The notes beneath the pieces were generated by a model. It had not been told where the DNA came from and searched no databases. It saw nothing but the letters and a program-made list of their open reading frames with translations. From Monilinia fructicola (taxonomy: Eukaryota > Ascomycota > Leotiomycetes > Helotiales > Sclerotiniaceae): a stretch of DNA of 64,000 nt. Made by a program: the position numbers and the translations under genes. The stretch lies in NCBI GenBank assembly GCA_008692225.1, contig VICG01000003.1, forward strand, positions 1 to 64,000, written 5' to 3'. Shown one piece after another: positions 25,061 to 37,160 of this stretch. How positions within the stretch are numbered: the stretch's first letter is position 1; each line of letters starts with the position of its first letter.

Positions 25061-26539
25061 ATGGCGGATCCTAAATTAGTATGGAACCCTGATAATGTTC
25101 GCGATGTTGCGGAATCCGTTGGTATCTCACAATTGGGTGAGGAGGCAGTGAGAGCATTGTCGCAAGAGGTCGAATACCGAGTTGGTCAAGTCATTGTAGA
25201 AGCAATGCGATTTATGCATCAAGGCAAAAGGACAGTACTGGGCACACAGGATATTTCACAAGCGCTCAAAGTACTGGATGTCGAGCCACTTTATGGCTAC
25301 GAATCTACGAGACCACTGAGATTCGGAGAGGCAAGCTTGGGTCCTGGTCAACCACTCTTCTACATTGAGGATGAGGAGGTCGATTTCGAGAAAACTGATC
25401 AATGCTCCTTTACCAAAGGTTCCGAGGGATATTTCATTTACTGGTAAGCAAAATTGGGGAAATTCACAGCCAAATACGATACTGATAAGAAGCAAATAGC
25501 ACATTGGCTTGCAGTTGAAGGAGTTCAACCATCAATACCACAAAATCCTACTACGGCAGAAGCTCGAGCCAATGATCTAGTACCTAAAGGTCCCGGGGCG
25601 AATCCCAATCTTGGAGCTCTGGCAGGTAACGATAACGTTTCGGTTAAACCTTTAGTCAAACATATTGTATCAAAGGAGTTGATACTATTCTTCGATAAGA
25701 TTCGCGCAGCTATCCTCGACGAAGACGATGATCCGGAAGTCGTAACATTGCGAGAATCCGCTCTGGAGAGTGTGAGATCAGACCCAGGCCTTCATCAATT
25801 GGTTCCATATTTCGTCCATTTCATTGCAGAGAAGGTCACTCATTCCCTAGGCAATCTTTTTGTACTACAACAAATGTTGAAATTGGCAAATTCCCTCATC
25901 TCAAATAAAACACTCTTCGTCAATCCTTACATATCTAGTCTTTGCCCACCTATTCTTACATGCCTGGTCGGTCGCACACTTGGAACTGGGGCATCAGATG
26001 AATTGAAAGAAAGGTATCAGCTGCGCGACACGGCAGCATCTCTCATCGGTATCATCTCTAAAAAATATACGGAATCAAATGCACAGCTCAGAGCAAGGTT
26101 AGCTAGATCTTGTTTGAAATTCTTCTTAGATCCAACACGCTCTCCGGGAGAGTATTATGGTGCCATCAGTGGACTCTTGGCAATCGGTGGTCCTGATGGT
26201 GTTAGGGCTCTCATTCTTCCAAACTTGAAAGCCTTCGATTATGTGTTAAACAAGCTGAGAACTGAGAGGAACTGGGATGAAAAGGAGACACATATGCTAG
26301 TTGCAGTAATTGTGAAAGCAATTATGAGCCTCTCTGAAGATGCCAATATCCTTACGAATAGCATAAACGGCTCAAATGGTGCAAATGGGAATGAATTGAA
26401 TGGGGTGATGGATGTAGATGATGACGAAGAAGGGCAAGAGTTAGAAGAATTCCTGGGACCTACAATTGGAAGAAGGATAAGAAATGCGAAGGATCATAAA
26501 TTGAACAAGGCAATTCTAGAATCAAGAGAGAAAAACTAA
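25061..26539 (+). CDS. TAF6: TFIID/SAGA subunit TAF6, with an apparent 1-base insertion
   Basis: Histone-fold subunit shared by TFIID and SAGA that pairs with TAF9; nuclear. Exons are 25061-25443 and 25500-26539, with a 56-bp intron (GTAAGC, CTGATAA branch, ATAG). The N-terminal TAF domain ([16 protein letters not shown], then [17 protein letters not shown]) occupies about residues 6-75 and is followed by [11 protein letters not shown]. The C-terminal HEAT domain begins at [17 protein letters not shown]. After VDFEK the frame breaks: dropping one A from the AAAA at 25391-25394 gives [16 protein letters not shown], the expected family sequence, and the splice phase then closes to 473 codons. 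As written, the frame stops at 25447. This is a sequencing indel or a disabled gene; TAF6 is essential in yeast, which favours the former. Confidence 0.88.
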
Positions 26540-27517
26540 AGACGTTGTAATATATGGAGCTGCACATCGAGACATTACAGGCGTTCTACGGCGTATTTGG
26601 GCGGGCATAGCTTGGGCCAGGAATTAGGACGAGTGGATACTTATACTTGACACGCAGTTGATAAGATGATTTCTTTTTGCATTCCACTAATCAACATGAA
26701 TGAATGTACTTGGGTTGACAAGAAAATGCCAGGATTCCATTTTGCACTCGGTTAACCCCCCTTTTCAATTGCCTGTCTCAGATGCGCGTCTGAATTCAAC
26801 CTAAATACAGAAAAGAGCAATATCCTAATTGGAAAAAAAAATAGTTATACCCTTTAATTCCTCTCTAGCTTCCTCGATCCCTTTGACCATGTGACGAGCC
26901 AGAACCTTTGATACTCTTCCCCCTTTTGTGCTGCGCGACGTGAAGCTTTAAGATAAGGGCCTCATTAGGGGGGGCTGGGGGGTCAAAACGCACTGCCCTA
27001 TGGTGTCGAAATCAAGAATCAAGGCCTGGTCTTGTTAAAATGAGTTGAAATCCGTTCTACTACTATTAGAATGTTGTTCAATAAGTCATACTTTGGTTAT
27101 CTTTGTTAGGTAGTGCAGAAGCAGTAAAATTTTGATTATTGAAAGATTCAGTATCAACGCCGATATGCCAGTTTTGAGATTGGTAGAATGAACACAGGCA
27201 TTAATTGAAGCGGAGACGAATGGAGTTCTCAAAGTAGATCGCGAAAAGAGGGACGTTGATAAAATTTACAAGATGATTAGTAGGACTGCCGACAGTGAGC
27301 TTTTGGAAATGTGAGAAACAGGAAGATCGAATAATGATACATAAGAAATTCAACCAAGAAAAATGGAACAGGGGAATGATCAAGTTCGTTCGAAGGGATT
27401 TAGGGCTTTTGAGGATTTTCTACATGCTTTACTTCTACTATAAATCTCAAGCGTCATCCTGTTTTGGTCAAAACGACAAGGAAATAATATACTTACAAAA
27501 TGGTGATACCTGGTTTC
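26540..27517. other. Intergenic, no supported gene
   Basis: About 980 bp between the 3' ends of TAF6 and the carboxylesterase. It contains a G-rich tract near 26966-26983 and an A9 run near 26832. Only short shadow frames are seen. Confidence 0.5.
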
Positions 27518-29701
27518 TTAGATACCACCATTGACATAATAATCAACTCCGTATCCTAGCCAATCACACTGCTCCAAGTCCGCAAATTCTTTAGCTTCTC
27601 CAGGCCAATCAATCAACATCATACTACCGTTCTTCCCTCCTACTCCAACCTCATTCCACTTTCCTACCTCTTTAATGCCTTTTTGCACTGTCTCGTACCC
27701 TCTACTCTTCAGGAATCCATCCTCCGGATTTGGGTTTCCAGTTCTGACAAATGCTCCAAAATAACTGACACTCAACTCCATGCTCCAAAGATCTTCTGCA
27801 TCTCTGAAAGGATATCCCGTATTAAAAGCTCCAAAGACCCACGGCTCATCAGCTCCATGATATCTGAAATATGGAAGGTTTGGGTTTCCATTTGGGTACC
27901 CAGGCGTAACTGCAGGCCCACCAAGTCCACTGGGGTCGTAGCCCACAATGGTCCGATGCATTTCATAAAAGTAATTCGACTTGAAAATATGATTTTTAGA
28001 GCCTGCGTAAACCGTTGCTTGATCTATACATCTGAAGTCCTTATCTGTTGCTACCCGTTGCGATACATTAAAGGAGTCGAGAGTGATGTTTCCAGTGTCA
28101 TAGTAAGGGAACAACCCACTATCGATTATGGATTGAGCATAAGATTGAGTTATGCCAAGAGAGGCTGCGATACCATCTACTTGAGAAGTGACAGGGGTAG
28201 TGGGATAGACTGAACCAATTGAGGCTCCGTCATTAGCAACGATGCCAAAGATAACATCCACGTAAGCCGTACTTCCATTGTGATTCGTAAGATCGAGTTT
28301 AGGTGTATTGACGTAGTGACCATCCTGAACCACATATCGTGCGTTGATGTCCAATTCAATTAATTGTACGGCGGGGACGGTTTTGAGGCAGAAAATTTGA
28401 GCAGATAGAGAAGTTTGGTTGCAGCCAGATGCTAGAATCATATTTTGGCCAGCGAGAGCATATGATTCAGGAACTGTGAGATATGTGGAGTAGGTCGTTG
28501 CATAGTCACCCGAGAGGCCAAGAGTTACACCTCCTCCAAGATTAGACATGGCTACTGCCCTTTGAAACTTTCCGATGGCTGGTGGTGAGCCTAAAAGGAC
28601 TCGCACAGATCCTGCTCCAGCTGATTCACCAATGATCGTAATTTGCTTTGGATCTCCTCCAAATGCAGCGATATTTTTTATAGTCCACTATTTTGTTCTA
28701 TGAGCCTATACTACAATGCAAGAGAAGGGGGAAGGGGGGTATCTCACCTCGAGAGCGTTGATTTGATCCGCAATACCGTAGTTACCCGTGATGTTCGTCC
28801 CAGGAATGGCTAGAAATCCCAAGGTTGAAAGTCGATAGTTGATACTCACTACAACAATGTCCTCTCTACTGGCCAAATTCCCTCCATCACTAATTGCATC
28901 AGAACTATTTCCCCCTACAAATCCTCCACCATGTATCCAAAACATGACTGGTCTTAAGTCTTTTGTGGACCCCGCTTTGGGGATGTATGGAGTTTGAATA
29001 TTGAGAAACAAACAATCTTCACTGCCTCCAGTGATTTGTAAACATTGCGATCCATACTCCGTGGCTAGAATTGTTCGGCCAGTAGGTGAGTATGGAGTGG
29101 AATAGACAAATCTTTTTGGTGGATCAGCATATGGTATGCCCAGAAAGCGAAAAGACTTTTGATTGCGAAATCCAATGTATGTATTCCCTCCTGCGGCGAT
29201 TGAAATCTTGTTGCTGTTAGCAGCAACTGATGTTCCAGGTTGACTTTCATTACTTGATTGGGTACAAAGAACAGGGAGTGTTGCGTTGGCATAAGATTTC
29301 AGGAAGCTCAACCCATGAGCCGAATCGTACGAGATGACTCCATCATCAATTATATAAAGCTGAGAGGATGAAGCACGACCTTGGTATGCTTGATATGATA
29401 ATTGAAGGAGAAGGTCTGATTTATATCCTTGGATTGTGCTATTTGAAAGAAGCGACTCATTCACAGCTTTGCATGCAGCTGATGCATCTTTTGGAGAATG
29501 AGGATCAAGTAGAATAAAGCCTACGTGGTTTATATCATCGGAGGCATTGAGGTTATTCTGATACAAGAGTGACAATGACGTATCAGTATTTGAGAGTGCC
29601 GATACAAGTGGAACTATAAGAGGGGTAAAGAGAGGAAGATAGTGGAGGTAAGACAGGAGGAACATCGTAATAACTTTATTGGTGATGTTATTGATGGCCA
29701 C
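27518..29701 (-). CDS. Secreted type-B carboxylesterase/lipase-like protein
   Basis: Alpha/beta-hydrolase of the carboxylesterase type B family, probably extracellular; the substrate is unknown. Exons are 29701-28748 and 28687-27518 (707 codons) with a 60-bp intron (GTGAGA...ATAG). A hydrophobic signal peptide is best explained by starting at the ATG at 29665 (12 codons in), which gives MFLLSYLHYLPLFTPLI and then a VSALS cleavage-like site. An extension of about 160 residues with many N-glycosylation sequons precedes the catalytic domain. The oxyanion motif WIHGGGFVGG lies near residue 260, the nucleophile motif GESAGAG has Ser about 340, and the probable catalytic His is in YHGADE about 595. 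The acid-residue region reads ANDGAS, with Asp where Glu is more usual. The protein is longer than the common 530-560 aa. No frame problem was seen. Confidence 0.88.
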
Positions 29702-32700
29702 CTACTCATAACCACCATAAACGGCAGGATTTCATCTCGGTTTTATATTCCCAAGTTGATTTGCCCCTTTCACAGACCTGCATTTATATCCAAATGATCC
29801 TCTTGGCCCTGATAGAAAAAGGATAAGCTTAATTGATGGGCAACTCCACAGAATGGAGCTACCAGTTACTCAGATAATTATCTGATTTGGGATATCATCG
29901 AGTAAATCTCGGGCTATCACTCGTCATCCACTAGAAGACGGGGATCAGAAGGGTTAGGATGGTTGTTTTTTTTTTCGGCAGGGTAAAGATTGAAGAGAGG
30001 TAAAAGTATACTTTATCCGGCTGTCTAGATAGTCAGATGGTCAGACAGTTGGGCAGTTAGACAGTCCAACCAACAGCTTGATTGCTTGATTGCTTGATTG
30101 CTTCATTGCTTGACACCTCGATAGCTCCACAGGTTGACAATTAGTTAGAACCACCTCCCCAGTTATGATTAGATGGTCAATTAGATACTAGGCGGGGTAA
30201 TGGGGAATGGTGTACTACAGTACAGTACAGTACAGTCATCAAGTACAGTAGCTAAGTAGTACAATCCGGACTTTATCCACCTCCGTTTCTCCACTGCAGA
30301 TAAGCGAACGTCTCTCCGTATTGTAATAAGGTTAAGGTGACTTTAGTGGAAATGGCGAGAGATGAAGGAGTGGTTTTATCACAAGTCACATGGCTGCATT
30401 AGCTTTACTTAGTCATTAGCGTGAGACCCTGGCTTATCAGCCTGCTGGTTTAGATCCTCATTCTACTGCACATCCTTTTCGCGCTCCTCTCTATACACCA
30501 ACCTTGTTTCTCCAAGAAATCCAAGAAATCCAAGAAACGAAATCAATGAAGTTCATTTTACATATCCATGGATATACTCCTACTGTTATATTGTGTTTTT
30601 CCATGAAAGAAGCACATTGCATAGGGAGATCTATAAGCTAAAAAAGACCATTGAATATTTTTCTCAAGGATACCATTGAGAAAATTGACCTGTATATATA
30701 TTGCTCAGACTTTGAGGTTGTAATATATATTGATCTGTCCTTTCCCAGCCTAGTGGCACAGCTTTAAATGCTCATCAGCTTAGTCTCGCACCAATTCAAT
30801 CTGCCCTGCATCGTCTTTCTTATACAATAGCCGTAAAAACATTTCGCTTGTTTGAAATTCGATTTCAGGAGTTGCAGGTGGCTGATGGATGTCTGATGTC
30901 ATCTAATCAGATCTGAATGAAGGATATAATGTTGAATATCGTGATCAACTCTGGATTGGCAAAAGCAAACAAGAGGCGCGCGACAGCTATTTGACCAATT
31001 GCCAACCTTCGTGTGATCTGAAGTGTGTAATAACATTCATTGATCATGGTCAATTGAAGTCATACCACAAAGTTCGATCGTCTTTTTGCTTCTTCCATTT
31101 TCTTCAATCACGTTTCCCTGGATCTATTCTTTTTCCAATCACCCCAAGGATATGCACACCAAGCACTCAAATCCTCTTTGGGGGGGAGAGGAGGGGTTCA
31201 TTCAATGAGAGTGTAATCTTGAGTTTCTTTCACTTAGGTTAATCTGAGAGGGCATCGTGGAAGACTCGGGCTGATGACGACGATGACGGTATAGATATAG
31301 AACTCGCAGTTCCTAGGGTTTTCTTCACAATCCATCTATGGATCAACAACAAATACACCAACCCGTGCCTTAGTTGGGCTTAGGCCACTGCCTACTTAGC
31401 TCCTATTCTCAAAATGAAAAATCGTCTACTAACCAAGTTGGAAATCAGCACTATTCTCCAGAAACACCAAAATAGACGCACAGAGTTTATTTTCTTACCT
31501 ATAGTCGCCTGTATTCTGTCATTTCATTATAAACCTTGAGTTGATGCTGTGTTCTATAAACAAAACAAGTGAAATATTGTTATACCATTTTATGTTTGAA
31601 CATCTAGATGGCGTCAGTACTGCAGTAATTTCGTGGACCTAAATGTGAGTCTCCCAAATCACAAATGTACTTGCTCCTGAATACATTCTATTCCCTCACC
31701 TAGCCATAGTTTGAAGCCAGTCCGAAAAATACATACATACAAATTCCACCCCAAAACCGTCGTGCTATCACCCACATTCAGCATCACCATCGGGTACTGT
31801 GCTGATGCTGAACATATCTGAAATACGATTCTAAGCAGCTGATTCTGAAGCCTTCGATTCCTGCTTGGAAGTCCAAACGATGGAATTTTGATCTTTCCCA
31901 TGTCTTATGTTTCGATGGTATATTCGAATCATATTATTGTTCTTACGGCTACATTTGGGGATGCGAAGAGATGGTCTGGGTAGGCGGAAATCGAGGTGCA
32001 CCAAGTAGCACTTGATATGCGTGATATGATGTTATTTCAAGATCCGGTTGCAATGACATAGGTATTATATCATAACATCTACCGATTGACATTCCACCCA
32101 AACAACCCTCGGATTCCGTATTCGGAATCATCTTTCCCCTCTTCAGGCCAGTACTTATTCCATCTTCGATGTTCCAATGTACCTAATGTACAGTTTAAAC
32201 TACAAACAGTCAGTACCAGAATAACCATCAATACTCAAATACTTATTCCCACTTGAGTATGAAGATGCAAATGTAATATCCGAACCAAAAACGAACACGA
32301 GAATATTAACCGCAGCTTTGGTTATAAGAACGGAGAGGAAGAGAATATTGATGTTTTTGTTCTCACAATGCTCCGACTCATCGAGATATAGTGGTTGATA
32401 AATATTGTGGTATGGGTGCTAGAATCCCCAGTAGCTGCAACCTTTGGTATCTTCAAACAATCCTTCCTCCCCTCTCCCAGCAACCCCTTTGAACCCCCTT
32501 CAAACACCTCTCTCTAGACTGTCCCACCTAGCAATCCGCCTCCTAAAATCCAACCACTAACTCCCATTCCAAACTCCCAGCCATCTAGCCATTCCAGCAC
32601 ACCGTCCCAAAAAAACCGCATCTCTAAGATATACACACAACCCACCCCCCCAACAACAACCTACGCCAACGTCCATTCCACCACCCAAGAATCCCAAACC

Positions 32701-33719
32701 CCTAACTCTATTTCTACCCAAATGATCACAGGCCCATCCCAACAATCCAGTTATCTATCTGCTCTTCCACCCCCTCCGCCCCGCCCCCCCATCAAACTCA
32801 AGCACAATGCAAACTTCCACATGAACAACCCTCCCACTAAATCCGTTTGGGCAGAGAGAAAATCTATAGACTTTATAGACGGCGGGAGCTCAAATCTAAG
32901 TTGGAGGTGTGGGAGGTAGGAGATAGGTCAGGGTAGGTATACGAGAAGAGAGATGTGTGGTGTGCGAAGATTATTGAATGTATGTTGTGGGAGTTTGAGA
33001 GATGGTTGAATGGCTTGCTTGTTTGGTTGTCATGGGATTTAGGATATGGATAGACTGTAATGACGATGGATTAGTTATTGGAGATATTGGTAAAACGAAT
33101 CTGGAATCAATATGGGATTCTGATGGTATGGGTTCATATAATTGCGGGTGTTATTTTGAAGGGTTGATCATGGAATATAGGTTTGTTTGAATTGCGAAGT
33201 CTTTCCATCTTTGTGATCCTTCACTATATGTATGGTCGGGGATATATTTCATCTCACAACACCATGCTGTCTTGCTCAACATCCTATCATGGCATCAGGA
33301 ACTACGAGCACAGCGTTATGCATCAGCAAGAACATGTTTAGATATTAATTTCATGCCATGGTATTTACGCGCTTGGATACAATAGATCAACTCCCAACAC
33401 ACTGTTGCCCTTCAGTCTGCTTCGCCACATTCTTGATATCGCTAGATATAGTTTATGTATGTAAATGGTATCTCATGTCTTTGTCTATGCCAAAAGAAAA
33501 AATTGCCAAAAATTGCCAAACGTCGCAAGGACACATCATGATTACAGTTAGGCCTGCCTCCCCGCTACAACGGCCATGTCCTTTCCATCTCCCCCTTCTC
33601 CCTTCCAGTCTATAAACCCACCAACCCGCCAACTCGTCATAAAGTGCAATGATGCACGATTTTAGAATAGAATATGCAAAAACGACAAAAATCAGATCAA
33701 ATCAAAACCTCGTAAATTC
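29702..33719. other. 4-kb gene-poor region with short tandem repeats
   Basis: No gene is supported. Contents include (GCTTGATTG) x4 at about 30076-30113, a GTACA run at about 30217-30240, (CCAAGAAAT) x3 near 30517-30545, and TTTTTTTTTCGGC at about 29966. A Pro/Ser/Thr-rich open frame runs at about 32518-32919, preceded by an acceptor-like CTCTCTCTAG, but it has no family signature. Promoter elements of the upstream carboxylesterase presumably lie near 29702-30400. Confidence 0.5.
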
Positions 33720-35580
33720 TTAAGCAAATTGTCCACCCCTCTTCTTTGCCTTTTGGTGTTGGTGTACATGTCTTCTTCTGGCGGCACCGTTGACAGTGAC
33801 CACATCCTCAACCCAGTACACTTCATCGACCTCTACCTCCTCATTGAGATATGAAAGTTTGGTAGTGGTTGAGTAAGATGTTGAGAAGAAAGCTGGTGGT
33901 GCAGGTGTAGTAACAAGAGTAGTTGCTGGGGGCTGCTGGGGTAGGTGTTCCATATCCGGCTGGGGCGGATGTGGTAGATGTGGAATAAGATCCAGATCCA
34001 ACTGCGGCAAATACACCACCTTGTCCGTAAGCTCCAGCGGTTGCGGCTAGAAAATCGAGTTAGCAATTATCCATAAACTCAGTTCAATGAATTCGGGATG
34101 ACAGGTTGAAATGGCGAGGTGAGAAAGGATGGTAGAGAAACATCATAGCAAAGGTGCACAGTGGGGAATAGAATAGGTAGAGACATCTAGGTTAGTAAAT
34201 TGAGGAAGCTTACCAATGCTTGATCCGGCGGAGTAAGGAAGGGTTGGTACGACGGCCGATGTAGTGGTTGCTTTTGAAGAGGACGCTTTTGTGGATGTGG
34301 ATGAAGATTTAGTGGAAGATGCCTTGCCGGTGTTAACGGGAATTGAGCCACTGGTAGCGAGACCTGGTCCAGATTGAATGGGGTTGTCTCCAGGGAGAGC
34401 ATCCATGGGGCCAGTCACATCATCGCCCTTGATGTTCGATGGAATATCGATGCTGCAAGTTCCCCAAACACTCTCATCTTGGATATCGAATAGTGGACAA
34501 TCCTCAATTCTTCCAGACAAGTTAGTACAGGTATCAACCGCTGATTGCAAGAAATCCACATCCCAGCCCATGATGAAGTCTCCATGGTATCCGTAACCAG
34601 TTGGATCACCATTGGAGACGACGAACTCTCCATCCACACCTTTGTAAGCGGCGGTGTTCCAGATGGTCTCATAGAAAAGCGATGGCAAACGGGTATCAAA
34701 TCCCTCAGGACAATCACCACTCATAACCGTGGAGGGGTATGCCATGTGAGATCTTGAATCTGGTGGGGCAACTCCGGCGGCCTTGTTCCAGCACGATGGG
34801 AACATGAGCTCGAATCTGACACCATCTGCGCAATTGGCATCGAGATACGCCTTGTCTGGCAAGAAGTGACGGTAAAGTGATGCTTCAGGGGTGGCAGCAT
34901 AGTTCAAGCAGTTGAAACCCAAAGCGGCTTGTCGGAGGAAATCTTGGGTGTTGTACGGGGCCACATTCCAGTTGGACTTGTCGACATCAGGAACGGGATA
35001 GTTGGAGAAGTTACGGAGATCATTGTTACCAGCGATCATGCTGAAGCCTTTAGGGAAAGCTTGGATATTATCTCCGTAGAGGAGGTAGTACCTATTTGGA
35101 TGGATTAGTCTTGGTTGTGCCTGAAAGCTGTGCAGGCGAATCAAGGTCATGAAAAAGTAATGAAAAGCCAACTTACGCAAGCATGCCACCAACTTGCTCA
35201 ACCAACTCGAATTTTCCCGTCGCAGCATTCTTGAAGTAAAGCGAAGGAGTCCAGTAAGCGGATTTATCTTGAGCAACTGAACATGAAGTACAGTTTCCAG
35301 CCAACAACTCATCGGAACCTGAAGTTTCAGAAAAACCTATCCACCGAATCAAATCAGTATTTCCCGACTTCCCAGAAGGAGATCAACAACAGCAACAACA
35401 ACATACCACACTGGATCCATGAATAGAATGAGCATGCAAACCCGCCGTTCCAGGATTAACCAAAGGATCAATTCTTGCGACACCAGTTCTTCCTCTACAT
35501 GGTAAACGCCAGAAAGCATCAACGCTACTGGCCAAACCCGCCAAGATTGTGGCCTTTTCGATCAAAGAGTTTCCACGCAT
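33720..35580 (-). CDS. Secreted DUF1996 protein, one probable 1-base insertion
   Basis: Fungal extracellular protein of the DUF1996 family (function unknown). Exons inferred are 35580-35412, 35336-35177, 35091-34214 and 34046-33720. A signal peptide ends near SSVDAFW. The DUF1996 core shows NCTSC, DKSAYWTPSLYF, YYLLYGD, FPKGFSMIAGN, CADGVRFELMFPSCWN and HGDFIMGWD, and is followed by a Ser/Thr/Ala-rich linker and a basic tail ending near RRRHVHQHQKAKKR. Introns 2 (85 bp) and 3 (167 bp) are canonical. The first junction is unclear: the strong GTATGT donor at 35406 breaks the frame, while the weaker GTGTGG donor at 35411 keeps it (GSS joined to FSETSG). In the last exon, dropping one base from GGGGG at 33928-33932 (or GGGG at 33938-33941) joins the Gly/Ser/Thr-rich part to the tail, giving about 510 codons. 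Confidence 0.82.
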
Positions 35581-37160
35581 TTTGTATCTTTGTGATTGAG
35601 ATTTGAATTGAATTGTTGTGTTGTGTTTTGGTGATTTATGTAAGCCAAGAAAGAATGTGAAGAACGAAGATATAAAATCGGTAACGTTCTTTGGAAGTGG
35701 TTAGAGGTTTTGATTATTTTGTTTGATATTGATTTTTGAGGTCGTAAATTGGATGATGTATCGACAAGAGGATTGAATATTCAAATCAAATGGTTTGATT
35801 ATGGATGATTCACTTCTTGAAGAATTCTTGAGATTAAAAAATGCTTTCTTCCAACCTCCCTTACAAACGAGTGATCGGTAATTCGATGGCGCCAAATTGT
35901 ACAAACAGGTATTCGAAAGGCGACGCGATGGATGCGATAAGATAACTTCCCTTCTGTGACAATTGTCTGTGTGGAAAGTAATGAGACCGAACGAATGATA
36001 ATGATATTGTATACAACACCAAAAGCTAGTCCTCTTGACGTGTACCTTGCCACGGAAGAGAGAGTAGACAAACTAAAAGAGTGTGTGTGTGTGTATGGAT
36101 ATGTCGTGTGGTGCAAGAAGTATTTATCTTGGGAAAAGAATGAAAGAATGAATGAATGTGAATGTCAAGATGGACGGACGACAGTGAACCTCTCTCTCAA
36201 CAGTGGAGAAGGAGTAGAAAAAAGGGAGAAGGAAGGGGAAAGCAAAAGGGCGGAGGGAAGAGAGAAGTAATAAAAGGGATGTGATGAAGTGGTAAGGAAG
36301 AGAAGAGTTAAAGGAAGAAAAAAGTGGAAAGGATGCTGGGATTGATATGAGATACCCACAATAAACGAGAGTGATGGATGATGGATGATGGGTGGGGAGA
36401 GTGAAGGGGAAGGTGAAGGTGAAGGTGAAAGAAAGATATGAGAGGAGAAAAGAGTGGAGGGGAGGAGGAGAGAGGAGAGAGGAGAGAGTAGAGAAGAGAA
36501 AAGACAGAAAAGAGATACCCGTGCAGTCCAGTCCAGTCCAGTAGTAAGTAACTTTACAGCAGAAAGATGTACAATACAGTACAACAGCAAAGAGGAAAAA
36601 AGATGCAAAAGAGATCTGAATTGAATCTCCAGCTACTGTGCTGCGTGAAGATCCATGGATACCCACTTAATATGCCAAGGGTATAGGGATTGCAGTACAG
36701 GAAAAGGGAAGATTGGCCAAGGTGGATAATAAAGATGAAGCAGGGGAAGGGTCGAGGGAGGGAGGAGGGAGGAGGGAGGGAGGGAGGAGGGAGGAGGGAG
36801 GAGGGAGGAGGGAGGAGGGAGGAGGGAGGAGGGGAGTGATGGATGGATGGATGGATGGGATGGATGCTATTGTATAATTAGGATGGGATTTTTAAAATGT
36901 AATTAATAAAAGCATAATAATCTAGCTCGCTTTGTTATTCTATTTTATTTTTTTCTTTTCTTTTCTTTCTTTTCTTTTCTTTTCTTTTCTTTTCTTTTCT
37001 TTTCTTTTCTTTTCTTTTCTTTTCTTTTCTTTTCTTTTCTTTTCTTTTCTTTTCTTTCATTTCATTTTATTTTATTTCATTTTAATATTAAATCGAAATT
37101 AACTAACTCTTATAATAACTATAATTATAAATATAATATATATATATATATATATCATAA
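35581..37160. repeat. Cluster of micro- and minisatellites
   Basis: Upstream of the DUF1996 gene. In order it holds (GT)n at 36080-36095, purine-rich GAAGGT and GGAGAGA runs at about 36400-36495, (GTCCA) x4 at about 36525-36542, a 7-bp GGAGGGA minisatellite at 36754-36833, (GGAT)n at 36838-36866, a long (TTTTC)n array at about 36950-37060 and (TA)n at about 37137-37155. Long open frames on the minus strand here (for example 36124-36666) are simply translations of the purine/pyrimidine repeats. No gene is supported. Confidence 0.85.

Noticed and set aside
32518..32919. 134-codon Pro/Ser/Thr-rich open frame preceded by an acceptor-like CTCTCTCTAG
   Set aside because: Low-complexity composition, no family motif and no convincing upstream exon, so it could equally be chance in C-rich DNA.
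36124..36666. 180-codon open minus-strand frame
   Set aside because: Translation of purine/pyrimidine simple repeats (Ser/Leu/Phe/Pro runs); two frames are open at once, as expected of repeats.
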